This document shows, piece by piece, positions 1 through 7,449 of a DNA stretch of 13,031 nt. The translations under genes and the position numbers were made by a program. How positions within the stretch are numbered: the first letter of the stretch is position 1; every line of letters starts with the position of its first letter. The stretch is from Thermoplasmatota archaeon (lineage in GTDB: Archaea; Thermoplasmatota; E2; DHVEG-1): positions 1 through 13,031 of the forward strand of contig JAUWYM010000005.1 of NCBI GenBank assembly GCA_030615845.1, in the 5' to 3' direction. Under the pieces are notes generated by a model, which was not told the DNA's origin, ran no database searches, and saw only the letters and a list, made by a program, of their open reading frames with translations.

Positions 1-366
1 AGATTTTTTCGAATCAATTTTTGAACCCATCAACTTCATAGCAGAAACAGGAGGACCGATAAACTCTATTCCGTTTTTATGACACATCTCTGCAAACTCA
101 GCATTCTCAGCCATAAAGCCATAGCCAGGATGAATACCTTCAGCATTGGACTGTAGGGCAGCATCAATTATTTTTTCTTTATTTAGATAGCTTTGACTCG
201 CTGGACCTGGACCGATATTGTATTTTTCATCTGCATATCGTACAAAAAGTGCTTTTTGATCGGCATCAGAAAAAACAGCAACCGTACGTATCCCGAATTC
301 TTTACATGCTCGCATGATACGAATGGCAATTTCTCCACGATTTGCAATCAATATTTTATTTAACAT
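1..366 (-). CDS. pycA: Pyruvate carboxylase subunit A (biotin carboxylase), N-terminal part
   Basis: The first 122 residues of a biotin carboxylase, cut by the left edge; the family is usually close to 450-500 residues. It uses ATP and bicarbonate to carboxylate the biotin carried on subunit B. Visible are the N-terminal [16 protein letters not shown] (residues 5-20), [10 protein letters not shown] (79-88, family form HPGYGFLSEN) and the start of the ATP-grasp linker KLMGSK (111-116). The ATP-grasp catalytic part lies outside the window. The ATG at 364-366 is preceded by GAGGT in the gap to pycB. It lies 21 bases after the pycB stop on the same strand, so the two form an operon read pycB then pycA. 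An acetyl-CoA carboxylase biotin carboxylase would look alike in this stretch; the neighbour decides for pyruvate carboxylase. Confidence 0.93.
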   Translation of the reverse strand, partial: MLNKILIANRGEIAIRIMRACKEFGIRTVAVFSDADQKALFVRYADEKYNIGPGPASQSYLNKEKIIDAALQSNAEGIHPGYGFMAENAEFAEMCHKNGIEFIGPPVSAMKLMGSKIDSKKS

Positions 367-387
367 AACGTAACCTCAATATTGTTT

Positions 388-2196
388 TTAGAGAACCTGG
401 ATGATAAGATCTCCACTTGCAACAGAATCGCCTTCAGCGACAAAAACGTCTTTTACTTCCCCAGAGGCATCTGATTTAATCTCCTGCTCCATCTTCATTG
501 CTTCAATTGTTGCAATAACATCCCCTTCCTTTATCTTGTCGCCTTTCTTGACCTTAATAGAGAGAATAGTGCCTTGCATGCTTGATTTTACTCCGCCTTC
601 AACATCTTTAGGTTTCTCCTGCGACACTGCAGCTCCAGCAACAAGAAAGCCACCAGTTGGATTCACTTTTACTTCAAAAGGTTCTCCGTCAACCTCGACT
701 TCAAACTCGGTTGGTATCTGTGCAGGCCCTGATCTCTGTTCAGGTGGTACTGTTTCAAGCCATATTTGCTTTATCTCAGGAAACGATTGTTTTACCATTC
801 CTCTGGTAAATTCATGATCAATTGGAAGAGGTAATCTGTCTGATGTAAACTCTGGCTTTGCCTGGCCTTTTAAAAATTTCAAACCAACTTGAGGGAAGAG
901 AGTATAAATCATAATGTTTTCTTCAGTCATTTTTACATCGTGTTCTTTAAGTTCAGATTTGCGTTTCTCCCACATTGGCTTAAGCAGATCAGATGGTCTG
1001 CAATAAATAACTTCATCTTTCCATTTTGGACCGAGTACTTTTTTCATAATCTCAGGTTTTATTGGTGCCGGTGGTTTACCATACATTCCTCTGCAGTAAT
1101 CTTTTGTCTCTTTTGTTACGACTTTATATCTTCCATGAAGAACATTCATCACTGCCTGAACACCAACTACTTGACTTGTCGGAGTTACAAGTGGTGGATA
1201 TCCAAGCTCTTCTCGCACGCGAGCGGTCTCATCAAGAATATCCCGATACTTGTCATGTGCACCTTGTTCTTCAAGCTGAAAAATAAGATTTGAAAGCATA
1301 CCACCAGGAACCTGATGAAGTGTAACACTAGGGTCAACCTTTAGTGCGTTAAACCGGTGGAGATGTCTGTATTTGTCCCATACTTTTAGAAAATATTTTC
1401 TAATCTCGATAAGAAGTTCCAAATCATATCCCGTATCCCACTTGGTTCCTTTAAATGCTGCAACAACGCTTTCTGTTGCAGGTGCTGCGGTTCCACCGGA
1501 TATCGGTGACATCGCAGTATCAAGCACATCAATTCCTGCTTCTGCAGCTCGTTGATAGGCCATACCAGTCATACCACTTGTACAGTGAGAATGGAGATCT
1601 ATCGGAAGTTTAATTCCTGCATCTTTTATACCTTTTACAATATCGTAGACACGCTGCGGAGAAATCATACCAGCCATATCTTTGATACAAAGAGAGTCTG
1701 CACCTATTTTTCCAAGTTCTTTGAATTTATCGACAAAATAATCAACCGTATGTACTGGAGAAATCGTATAACTGAGACATGCTTGCACATGGCCGCCGTT
1801 TTCTTTTACCGCCTTCATGGGTATTTTCATATTTCGAAGATCATTTAATGCATCGAAAATTCGGAAATAATCCACACCATTTTTCTTTGCGAGATAGATA
1901 AATTTTTTTACGACATCATCAGGGAAATTCCAATAGGCAACCGTATTCATCGCACGTTCAAGCATCTGCATTGGTGTGTTTGGCATTGCTTTTTTTAACT
2001 GTCGTATTCTTTCCCATGGGTCTTGATTTAAATATCGAATTGACACATCAAATGTTGCACCACCCCATACCTCCAGAGAAAAGAACCCTACCGCATCGAT
2101 TTTATCTGCAATCGGTAGCATATCTTCTGTTCGCATTCTTGTAGCAAGCATTGATTGATGGGCATCTCTAAGTATCATTTCGTGTAGTTGAACCAT
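388..2196 (-). CDS. pycB: Pyruvate carboxylase subunit B (carboxyltransferase plus biotin carrier)
   Basis: A complete 602-residue protein that moves the carboxyl group from biotin to pyruvate, making oxaloacetate for anaplerosis. The TIM-barrel carboxyltransferase begins with RDAHQS (10-15; D11 metal, Q14 substrate side). It has the expected carbamylated lysine in CIKDMAG (K172), metal histidines in LHSHCTSG (H202, H204) and the pyruvate-binding arginine position R81 in LERAMN, where many relatives read LLRGQN. A proline-rich linker near 525-540 leads to a C-terminal biotinyl domain with EAMKM, biotin on K568. Oxaloacetate decarboxylase alpha subunits share this architecture, but the biotin carboxylase gene directly downstream and no beta or gamma subunit genes in view favour pyruvate carboxylase. 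The ATG at 2194-2196 has a clear GGAGG upstream. Confidence 0.95.
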   Translation of the reverse strand: MVQLHEMILRDAHQSMLATRMRTEDMLPIADKIDAVGFFSLEVWGGATFDVSIRYLNQDPWERIRQLKKAMPNTPMQMLERAMNTVAYWNFPDDVVKKFIYLAKKNGVDYFRIFDALNDLRNMKIPMKAVKENGGHVQACLSYTISPVHTVDYFVDKFKELGKIGADSLCIKDMAGMISPQRVYDIVKGIKDAGIKLPIDLHSHCTSGMTGMAYQRAAEAGIDVLDTAMSPISGGTAAPATESVVAAFKGTKWDTGYDLELLIEIRKYFLKVWDKYRHLHRFNALKVDPSVTLHQVPGGMLSNLIFQLEEQGAHDKYRDILDETARVREELGYPPLVTPTSQVVGVQAVMNVLHGRYKVVTKETKDYCRGMYGKPPAPIKPEIMKKVLGPKWKDEVIYCRPSDLLKPMWEKRKSELKEHDVKMTEENIMIYTLFPQVGLKFLKGQAKPEFTSDRLPLPIDHEFTRGMVKQSFPEIKQIWLETVPPEQRSGPAQIPTEFEVEVDGEPFEVKVNPTGGFLVAGAAVSQEKPKDVEGGVKSSMQGTILSIKVKKGDKIKEGDVIATIEAMKMEQEIKSDASGEVKDVFVAEGDSVASGDLIIQVL

Positions 2197-2430
2197 TTAC
2201 GTTTTCCTCCATTATTTGATGTCTATTTTGTAGGATGTAACGGTTGTAAATGTGGATGGGTATCTTGTTGCTCTACTTAAGAATATCGGGGTGGTTTTCC
2301 AAGAATTAATAATAAAAATAGGTTAAAAATATTAAAGAAAATTAATAATTTGTAGAGTGATTTTTGAGGTTCTTAGTAAGTTTTTAGTAGGTAAGCTTCT
2401 ATTAACCCAAGTTACAAGGAGAAAGAGTTT
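2197..2430. other. Divergent intergenic region between pycB and the S16 protease gene
   Basis: 234 bases with no gene. It must hold the promoters of the pycBA operon (minus) and of the protease gene (plus). A strongly AT-rich block spans about 2307-2352 and includes TTAAAAATATT. AGGAG at 2417-2421 serves the protease ATG at 2431. No TATA box stands out at the expected distance on either side, so the promoter positions are unresolved. No RNA gene or obvious repeat is seen. Confidence 0.5.
2206..2210 (-). promoter_or_regulatory. Shine-Dalgarno sequence of pycB
   Basis: GGAGG on the minus strand, nine bases before the pycB ATG. It fixes that start and shows that this archaeon uses leadered, SD-driven initiation for at least some genes. 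Confidence 0.75.
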
Positions 2431-4545
2431 ATGGTAAGAAAGTTCTTAATGATAATACTAGGTTTTTTCATTATTAGTTCTTCCTTTTTACAAGTTTCAT
2501 CAGCTATCTTACCTGGCGAGATCTATGAAGATAGTGTGGTTCTTACGTATCGTAACGTAACTGTTTATGCACCAGCTGTCGCTGAAACAGATAATGGATA
2601 TGTCGGTGTTCTTTCTACGATAACGGTGACCATACAAAGCAATGGAAGTAGAAGGGTTTTTGTCGATACGCTCCCTCTCACACAAATTGATATGCAAGGT
2701 TCTGCACGGCTTTCCGTAAAAGTTGCCAGTGCCCTTGTAAAAAACGATGACCGATGCAAAATCAACCCTGACGAATATGATTATTTCTTTGTCGTACGAA
2801 CCTCCGCTCCAATAATTGGAGGCCCCTCGGCAGGTGGCGTGATGACTGCTGCTGTTGTCTCGCTTCTTGAAAAGTGGACGATGGATAATACAACTGTTAT
2901 GACTGGTATGATAAATCCGGATGGAAGCATCGGGCCGATCGGAGGGATACTTCAAAAAATAGATGCCGCATATTCTGCTGGTGCGACACGATTTCTCCTT
3001 CCAAAAGGCCAGATGACCTATACTGAGATGATAACAGAGACAACAACGGAAAACGGGTGGACACAAACTGTTTCAAAACCAGTCACGAGAAACGTTGCAG
3101 AATATGCATTAGATAACTATGGGATAGAAGCAGTTGAAGTCGAAGACATAAACGATGCTCTCCTGTATTTTACAGGATGGGAGTTTCCCGCAGCTGAATC
3201 CAACGGGAGTATCACAACAGAGGATTACATCAATTCTATGAAACCACTTGCAACCAATCTCTTAGATAATGCAAGAACGTCGTATACAAATGCGAGTGAC
3301 TCCTTTGATAATTCAACAATTCCAAATAGCTGGCCTGATTATTACAAAAATCAAGTTACTGATTTTCTTAATAATGCACATGAACGATTGATAGATTCTG
3401 AAAACTGGTATGAACAAGAATCATATTACACAAGCACAAGCAAGTCATTTCAATCACTTATTGATTCACATTTTGTTACGTATGCTTGTAATTATTTTAG
3501 TGTAGATGATAAACAAGGTTATGTAGGTTCTCTTCTTGATGAGGCAAGAAAATTTCACAGCAATAAAAGCAGCCTTGCAAAAAATGCAGAAGTAAACGGA
3601 TCAATTTCGCTGCAATGCGTTGGTGCTGCTCAAAAAAGAGCATCTGATGCAGATTCCTATCTCTCAGATGCAGAATCTAGCTATCAAAACGGTGATTATT
3701 TAACAGCATTATATAAGATTTCCTATGCTATGCAGCGAAGTGAAAGCATTGAATGGTGGCTTGGAATCTCATCTTATTTTAATGACACAGGAGATATTAC
3801 TGCTGATGAACTAAAAGCACTTGCAGGGGAATATATTGAAGATGCGCAACAAGCTGTTGTTTACTCAGGTGTCATTTTGGAGGAGATGGGGCGATCATCG
3901 AGTTATCTTGATGATGCTGAAGGTTTATTAGAACTTGCAAGAAACGATAAAGAAAATGGGTATCCTGCTGCTGCATTTTTTGAAGCATTAGAAGCACTTG
4001 TTAAGGCAAACCTGGCACTTGAAATCGTCGATGGTGTCGATGAAGATAAAATTGAACGAGCACAGGAAAGCGCAAGTTCAAGTATTGCCGAAAGTCGAAA
4101 CCGTGGCGTAGAACCAGTTCTTGCCGTAAGCTATTACGAGTATGCTCAAAGTCTTGTGAATGAATCATCAATCGATGTTGCAATGGTGTACTACAAATAC
4201 AGTGGCATTATTGCTGGAGCACTTGGTTTCACAAGTACCTGTGGCGGGCAGTCATCGCGATATATAGGTGTTCCTCCTAAAATCAGTGTCTCACCGTGGG
4301 ACCGTGGTGCTGTGAAATATCTTGAATATTACATCTTTTTTGTAATTGTCGGTGGCATCGGAGGCGTAGGGCTTGGGATACTTATTGGTGTAGCATCCTC
4401 AAAAAAATCAGAATATAAAACCAAATCTAAGAAGTACAAGCAGAGAAGTATCGATGATTACTACAAAAAACAACGCCAGTATTTTTCTGAAGATGAAATC
4501 CCCCCAAAGTATAAAGGATTATTACAAAAAAAACAAATAAGATAA
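2431..4545 (+). CDS. Secreted, membrane-anchored S16 (Lon-like) archaeal serine protease
   Basis: A 704-residue protein. A signal peptide (about 1-25, hydrophobic core MIILGFFIISSSFL) is followed directly by an S16 peptidase domain with the Ser-Lys dyad: IIGGPSAGGVMTAA gives S133, and NPDGSIGPIGGILQKIDAA gives K176. There is no AAA+ ATPase domain, unlike true Lon. A long, mostly helical, Asn/Ser-rich region (about 260-620) with many N-glycosylation sequons follows. One transmembrane helix (about 634-656, rich in Gly/Ile/Val) and a basic cytoplasmic tail of about 48 residues end the protein. Topology puts the protease outside the cell. This matches the archaeal serine protease group COG1750 of unknown substrate. 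The helical region could be a substrate-holding or spacer domain; that is inference. The start is supported by AGGAG at 2417-2421. Confidence 0.85.
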   Translation: MVRKFLMIILGFFIISSSFLQVSSAILPGEIYEDSVVLTYRNVTVYAPAVAETDNGYVGVLSTITVTIQSNGSRRVFVDTLPLTQIDMQGSARLSVKVASALVKNDDRCKINPDEYDYFFVVRTSAPIIGGPSAGGVMTAAVVSLLEKWTMDNTTVMTGMINPDGSIGPIGGILQKIDAAYSAGATRFLLPKGQMTYTEMITETTTENGWTQTVSKPVTRNVAEYALDNYGIEAVEVEDINDALLYFTGWEFPAAESNGSITTEDYINSMKPLATNLLDNARTSYTNASDSFDNSTIPNSWPDYYKNQVTDFLNNAHERLIDSENWYEQESYYTSTSKSFQSLIDSHFVTYACNYFSVDDKQGYVGSLLDEARKFHSNKSSLAKNAEVNGSISLQCVGAAQKRASDADSYLSDAESSYQNGDYLTALYKISYAMQRSESIEWWLGISSYFNDTGDITADELKALAGEYIEDAQQAVVYSGVILEEMGRSSSYLDDAEGLLELARNDKENGYPAAAFFEALEALVKANLALEIVDGVDEDKIERAQESASSSIAESRNRGVEPVLAVSYYEYAQSLVNESSIDVAMVYYKYSGIIAGALGFTSTCGGQSSRYIGVPPKISVSPWDRGAVKYLEYYIFFVIVGGIGGVGLGILIGVASSKKSEYKTKSKKYKQRSIDDYYKKQRQYFSEDEIPPKYKGLLQKKQIR

Positions 4546-4563
4546 ATCAACTTACGTCTTATC

Positions 4564-5619
4564 ATGCAAGTCTCAGGAGAACTCATAAATAATCAAATAA
4601 TTGTAAAAAAACAAAAAAACGCTGGACGACTCTACAGTAAAAGTCATTTTGGTAAATTAATTTCTAGAGGTAAGGTGCAATTGGATTTACTTGAAGGAAT
4701 TTTTCTTCTTGGTGAAAATAAAATTAGAATATTTGAAAATAAAACGGAGTTAGATTTTTCAACTCTTGTAAATCTTGCTGCGCAACAAATTCCTGAATTT
4801 GAAATAAAATATCTCATTTTCAAGGATTTGAGGAGCAGAGGACTTGCAATAAAGCTCTGTGATGAAAAAGAAAAAACCACGTTTTATCTCTCCAAACAAA
4901 AAAAAGACAAAAGAGAGAGGCAATGTTTTATCTATGCATTTTCAGAAAGAGACGTTTTAGATTTAAAAGAGGCAAAAAACTTAATACAAGATATAGCTAA
5001 GAAAAATGGAGAATTGTGGTTTGCAATTGTTGATGAAGAAGGAGATATCACCTACTACCATGTTTCACTAGCAGATCTGAAGGGAGATGTCTCTGAGCAT
5101 AAGTATCCTACGGGCCGTGGCATTCTTCTTAAAAACCGTATTGTACTTTTTGACAGTAAACTTGCCAATGATTTGTTTCAAAAAGAGTTTTTTGGTAAAC
5201 CTTTCGGAGAAGGACTGCAGCTTTCGCTTGTGGAGGGGCTGTATCTTTTGGAAAAAAAAGTTATTGATATTTTTTCAACCAAAAGTAAAAAACTTACATA
5301 TAAGGAATGTATGGAAATTATTTATAAACTTCAGCCAGACATCAAGTTAAGGCTTATTGTTTTTTCTGATTTGAAAAAATGTGGCCTCATTGTAAAGACT
5401 GGTTTTAAGTTCGGTGCTCACTTTCGAGTGTATACAAAACAACCTGATGAGACGCATGCTGAGTATCTTGTTCATGTGGTTGATAAAGATTTTAAAAGTA
5501 TCTGGGCTGAAATGAGCAGGGCCGTACGACTTGCTCATTCTGTTAATAAAGAAATCGTATTTGCAAGAGTTGATGGGAAAAGTATTGATTATATTAAGTT
5601 TGGTCGTCTGCGGCCATAA
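4564..5619 (+). CDS. endA: tRNA-splicing endonuclease, two-repeat homodimeric type
   Basis: A 351-residue archaeal tRNA intron endonuclease, which cuts bulge-helix-bulge motifs in pre-tRNA. Two homologous halves are visible: LDLLEGIFLLGENKIRIF (40-57) is echoed by LSLVEGLYLLEKKVIDIF (220-237). The C-terminal half keeps the catalytic signature GAHFRVY (Y290), HAEYLVHVV (H298) and LAHSVNKEIVFARVD (K329); the N-terminal half lacks the triad. This is the domain-duplicated alpha2 form known from Archaeoglobus and Thermoplasma relatives, where a dimer gives two active sites. It begins 18 bases after the protease stop, with no clear Shine-Dalgarno sequence at the ATG. Its TAA overlaps an ATG (TAATG at 5617-5621), suggesting readout with the next gene. 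Functional linkage to the neighbours is not evident. Confidence 0.92.
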   Translation: MQVSGELINNQIIVKKQKNAGRLYSKSHFGKLISRGKVQLDLLEGIFLLGENKIRIFENKTELDFSTLVNLAAQQIPEFEIKYLIFKDLRSRGLAIKLCDEKEKTTFYLSKQKKDKRERQCFIYAFSERDVLDLKEAKNLIQDIAKKNGELWFAIVDEEGDITYYHVSLADLKGDVSEHKYPTGRGILLKNRIVLFDSKLANDLFQKEFFGKPFGEGLQLSLVEGLYLLEKKVIDIFSTKSKKLTYKECMEIIYKLQPDIKLRLIVFSDLKKCGLIVKTGFKFGAHFRVYTKQPDETHAEYLVHVVDKDFKSIWAEMSRAVRLAHSVNKEIVFARVDGKSIDYIKFGRLRP

Positions 5620-5665
5620 TGTTTTTAAACGTATTTCACAATTCATTTTTTGTAAATTTTTTGGG

Positions 5666-5673
5666 AGGAGGTG
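5666..5673 (+). promoter_or_regulatory. Strong Shine-Dalgarno deciding a TTG start
   Basis: AGGAGGTG, nearly the full anti-SD complement, ends eight bases before TTG at 5682. The open frame reaches back to an ATG at 5619 overlapping the endA stop, but a ribosome site this strong, and where the family similarity begins, favour the TTG. Confidence 0.7.
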
Positions 5674-5681
5674 AAAAAAGA

Positions 5682-6320
5682 TTGCTTCAAATACGATGGC
5701 ATGGTCATGCATGCTTTGAAATCACAAATGATGTAACGCTTGTAACCGATCCACATGATGGAAAATCAATAGGTATCCCAGTGCCAACAGTAACAGGAGA
5801 TATTATTCTCGTATCACATGATCATTATGATCATAATAAGGTAAAATCAGTAGAAAAGGATGGCTCTAAGGTTGTTACCGACGGACGGAAAAGAACCATT
5901 TCAAATATTCAAATTAATGGCTATGAGTCATTTCATGATGAAGCCCATGGAGAGAAAAGAGGCGGTAATATTATCTTTAAGTTTACTTGCGATGATATCA
6001 TCTTCTGCCATCTTGGTGATCTTGGACACATGCTTGATGAAAAAACAGTTCAACAGATAGGTGACGTCGATATTTTATTTATTCCAATCGGTGGAACATA
6101 TACGATAGATTCAGAACAAGCTTGGGAGACTATTCATGCGATACAGCCAAAAATTACTGTTCCCATGCACTATAAAATCGAGGGGCTTTCGCTTCCTATT
6201 GCAGGCATTGACATGTTTTTGGAGAAAAATACATATAAAACTCTTAAAGTTGGAAACGAAATAGACATTGAAAAAGAAGAAATTCCAAAAGAACCTGAAA
6301 TTTGGGTGTTTACCTTATAG
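5682..6320 (+). CDS. Metal-dependent hydrolase, UPF0173/UlaG-like metallo-beta-lactamase fold
   Basis: 212 residues from the TTG start (233 if begun at ATG 5619). It starts in family style, MLQIRWHGHACFEI, with H7 and H9 in the HGHACF motif. It then has VSHDHYDH (H46, H48, D50, H51: the HxHxDH zinc motif), CHLGDLGH (H110, D113) and VPMHYK (H163), so a complete binuclear metal site. COG2220 members include the L-ascorbate-6-phosphate lactonase UlaG, but the substrate cannot be read from sequence. The extra residues from the upstream ATG resemble no family N-terminus. The 3' end overlaps the convergent dehydrogenase gene by 11 bases. It sits 62 bases after endA on the same strand, probably co-transcribed. 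Confidence 0.88.
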   Translation: MLQIRWHGHACFEITNDVTLVTDPHDGKSIGIPVPTVTGDIILVSHDHYDHNKVKSVEKDGSKVVTDGRKRTISNIQINGYESFHDEAHGEKRGGNIIFKFTCDDIIFCHLGDLGHMLDEKTVQQIGDVDILFIPIGGTYTIDSEQAWETIHAIQPKITVPMHYKIEGLSLPIAGIDMFLEKNTYKTLKVGNEIDIEKEEIPKEPEIWVFTL

Positions 6321-7290
6321 ATTTCTTTTGAAATACTTCTTTATTTACACAATTTGGCGGGATTTCACCTGTGAGTCCTGCAATCATATTTTCAGCGGCA
6401 ATGATTGCCATTTTTGTCCGTGTTTCAACGGTTGCTGAAGCAGAGTGAGGCTGCAATACGACGTTATCAAGTTTCATAAGTTCCTTGCTTATGTTTGGTT
6501 CATACTCATAGACGTCAAGCCCTGCTCCAAAAATCCATCTCTTTTTCAACGCTTTCACAAGTGCCTGCTCATCAACGACAGGTCCACGGGATGTATTGAT
6601 AAGAATTGCAGTTTTCTTCATCATTTTAAGTTCTTTTTCACTGATCAAATGATGTGTTTCCTTATTTAATGGGACATGAAGAGAAATAAAATCAGATGAT
6701 TTTAGGATTTCAGGGATATCTACTTTTTTTGCTTTTAACTCATGTTCTAACGTTTCATTTACTCTGTCATCAACGTATAAAACTTTCATGTTGAACCCTT
6801 TGCTTTTCAAAGCAAACGAGGTGCCTATTCTTCCTGCACCAATGATCCCCAGTGTTTTATTTAAGACGTCTTGTCCATGCATAAGCATGGGATCCCATCC
6901 TTTGAATTTGTCTGCTCTTGCAAAGGCATCTCCTTCAACAATACGTCGTGCAACTGAAAAAAGCAGCGCCCACGCCATCTCTGCAGTTGTATCAGTGAGA
7001 ACACCCGGTGTATTGCTCACTGGTATGCCTCGCTTTGTTGCTGCCTGTATATCGATATTGTCGTAGCCGACGGCATAGCTTGCTATCATCTTCAGTTTTG
7101 GTTCTGAATAAATCACATCTTTGTCTATTGTATCAGTTAATAAACAAAGAAGACCATCTTTTTCGCAAAGCCAGTTTATTATCTCTTGTTTTGAGAGAGC
7201 TCTATTTTCTGGATTAACCTCGATTTCAAATTCTTTTCTTAGAAGTTTAAGTCCGGGTTCTGGGATTTTTCTTGTGACATAGATTTTCAT
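6310..7290 (-). CDS. D-2-hydroxyacid dehydrogenase (glyoxylate/hydroxypyruvate reductase type)
   Basis: 326 residues from ATG 7288-7290. It reduces 2-oxo acids such as glyoxylate or hydroxypyruvate, or oxidises D-2-hydroxyacids. The N-terminus MKIYVTRKIPEPGLKLL and AVGYDNIDI, NTPGVLTDTTAE, NTSRGPVVDE match archaeal glyoxylate reductases. The Rossmann motif is GAGRIG (151-156). The catalytic set is R235 (NTSRG), E264 (YEYEP) and H282 (QPHSAS), at family spacing. Asp residues at the end of the second strand (VLYVDD, 174-175) favour NADH over NADPH; that is inference. The frame stays open to a TTG at 7317, but a TATA-like box at 7328-7335 would start transcription about 25 bases downstream, inside that extension, so the ATG was chosen. 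It overlaps the hydrolase gene by 11 bases tail to tail. Confidence 0.9.
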   Translation of the reverse strand: MKIYVTRKIPEPGLKLLRKEFEIEVNPENRALSKQEIINWLCEKDGLLCLLTDTIDKDVIYSEPKLKMIASYAVGYDNIDIQAATKRGIPVSNTPGVLTDTTAEMAWALLFSVARRIVEGDAFARADKFKGWDPMLMHGQDVLNKTLGIIGAGRIGTSFALKSKGFNMKVLYVDDRVNETLEHELKAKKVDIPEILKSSDFISLHVPLNKETHHLISEKELKMMKKTAILINTSRGPVVDEQALVKALKKRWIFGAGLDVYEYEPNISKELMKLDNVVLQPHSASATVETRTKMAIIAAENMIAGLTGEIPPNCVNKEVFQKKSIR

Positions 7291-7327
7291 AGATTTCCAC
7301 GTTGTAGATCCTTTCAATAATAAAACA

Positions 7328-7335
7328 TTATAAAT
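7328..7335 (-). promoter_or_regulatory. TATA-like box of the D-2-hydroxyacid dehydrogenase gene
   Basis: TTTATAAT on the minus strand, about 38 bases before the chosen ATG. With the usual archaeal distance of about 25 bases to the transcript start, this leaves a short leader. Seen by eye only. Confidence 0.4.
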
Positions 7336-7449
7336 TTGTTTCTAAAATTGTTTGCATTATCTATATTGTTATTGAACTATTTTTTAGAATAGAGAAAGCA
7401 TCACTTTTTCCTAAAGTCCCTGAGAAAACATGCATTTGATGATGCAGTT

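Noticed and set aside
889-1293. Plus-strand open frames opposite pycB (also 401-817, 1552-1848)
   Set aside because: They are mirror frames of a strongly conserved gene, with compositions unlike real proteins.
2509-3066. 185-residue minus-strand open frame opposite the S16 protease gene
   Set aside because: It lies wholly antisense to the conserved catalytic domain, is rich in Cys/His/Arg with no recognisable domain, and has no ribosome site.
5347-5712. 121-residue minus-strand frame across the endA end
   Set aside because: Antisense to the endA catalytic region and the start of the hydrolase gene; no motif.
6301-6325. Possible terminator between the convergent hydrolase and dehydrogenase genes
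   Set aside because: The genes overlap by 11 bases, and no stem-loop or clear T-run on either strand could be identified there.
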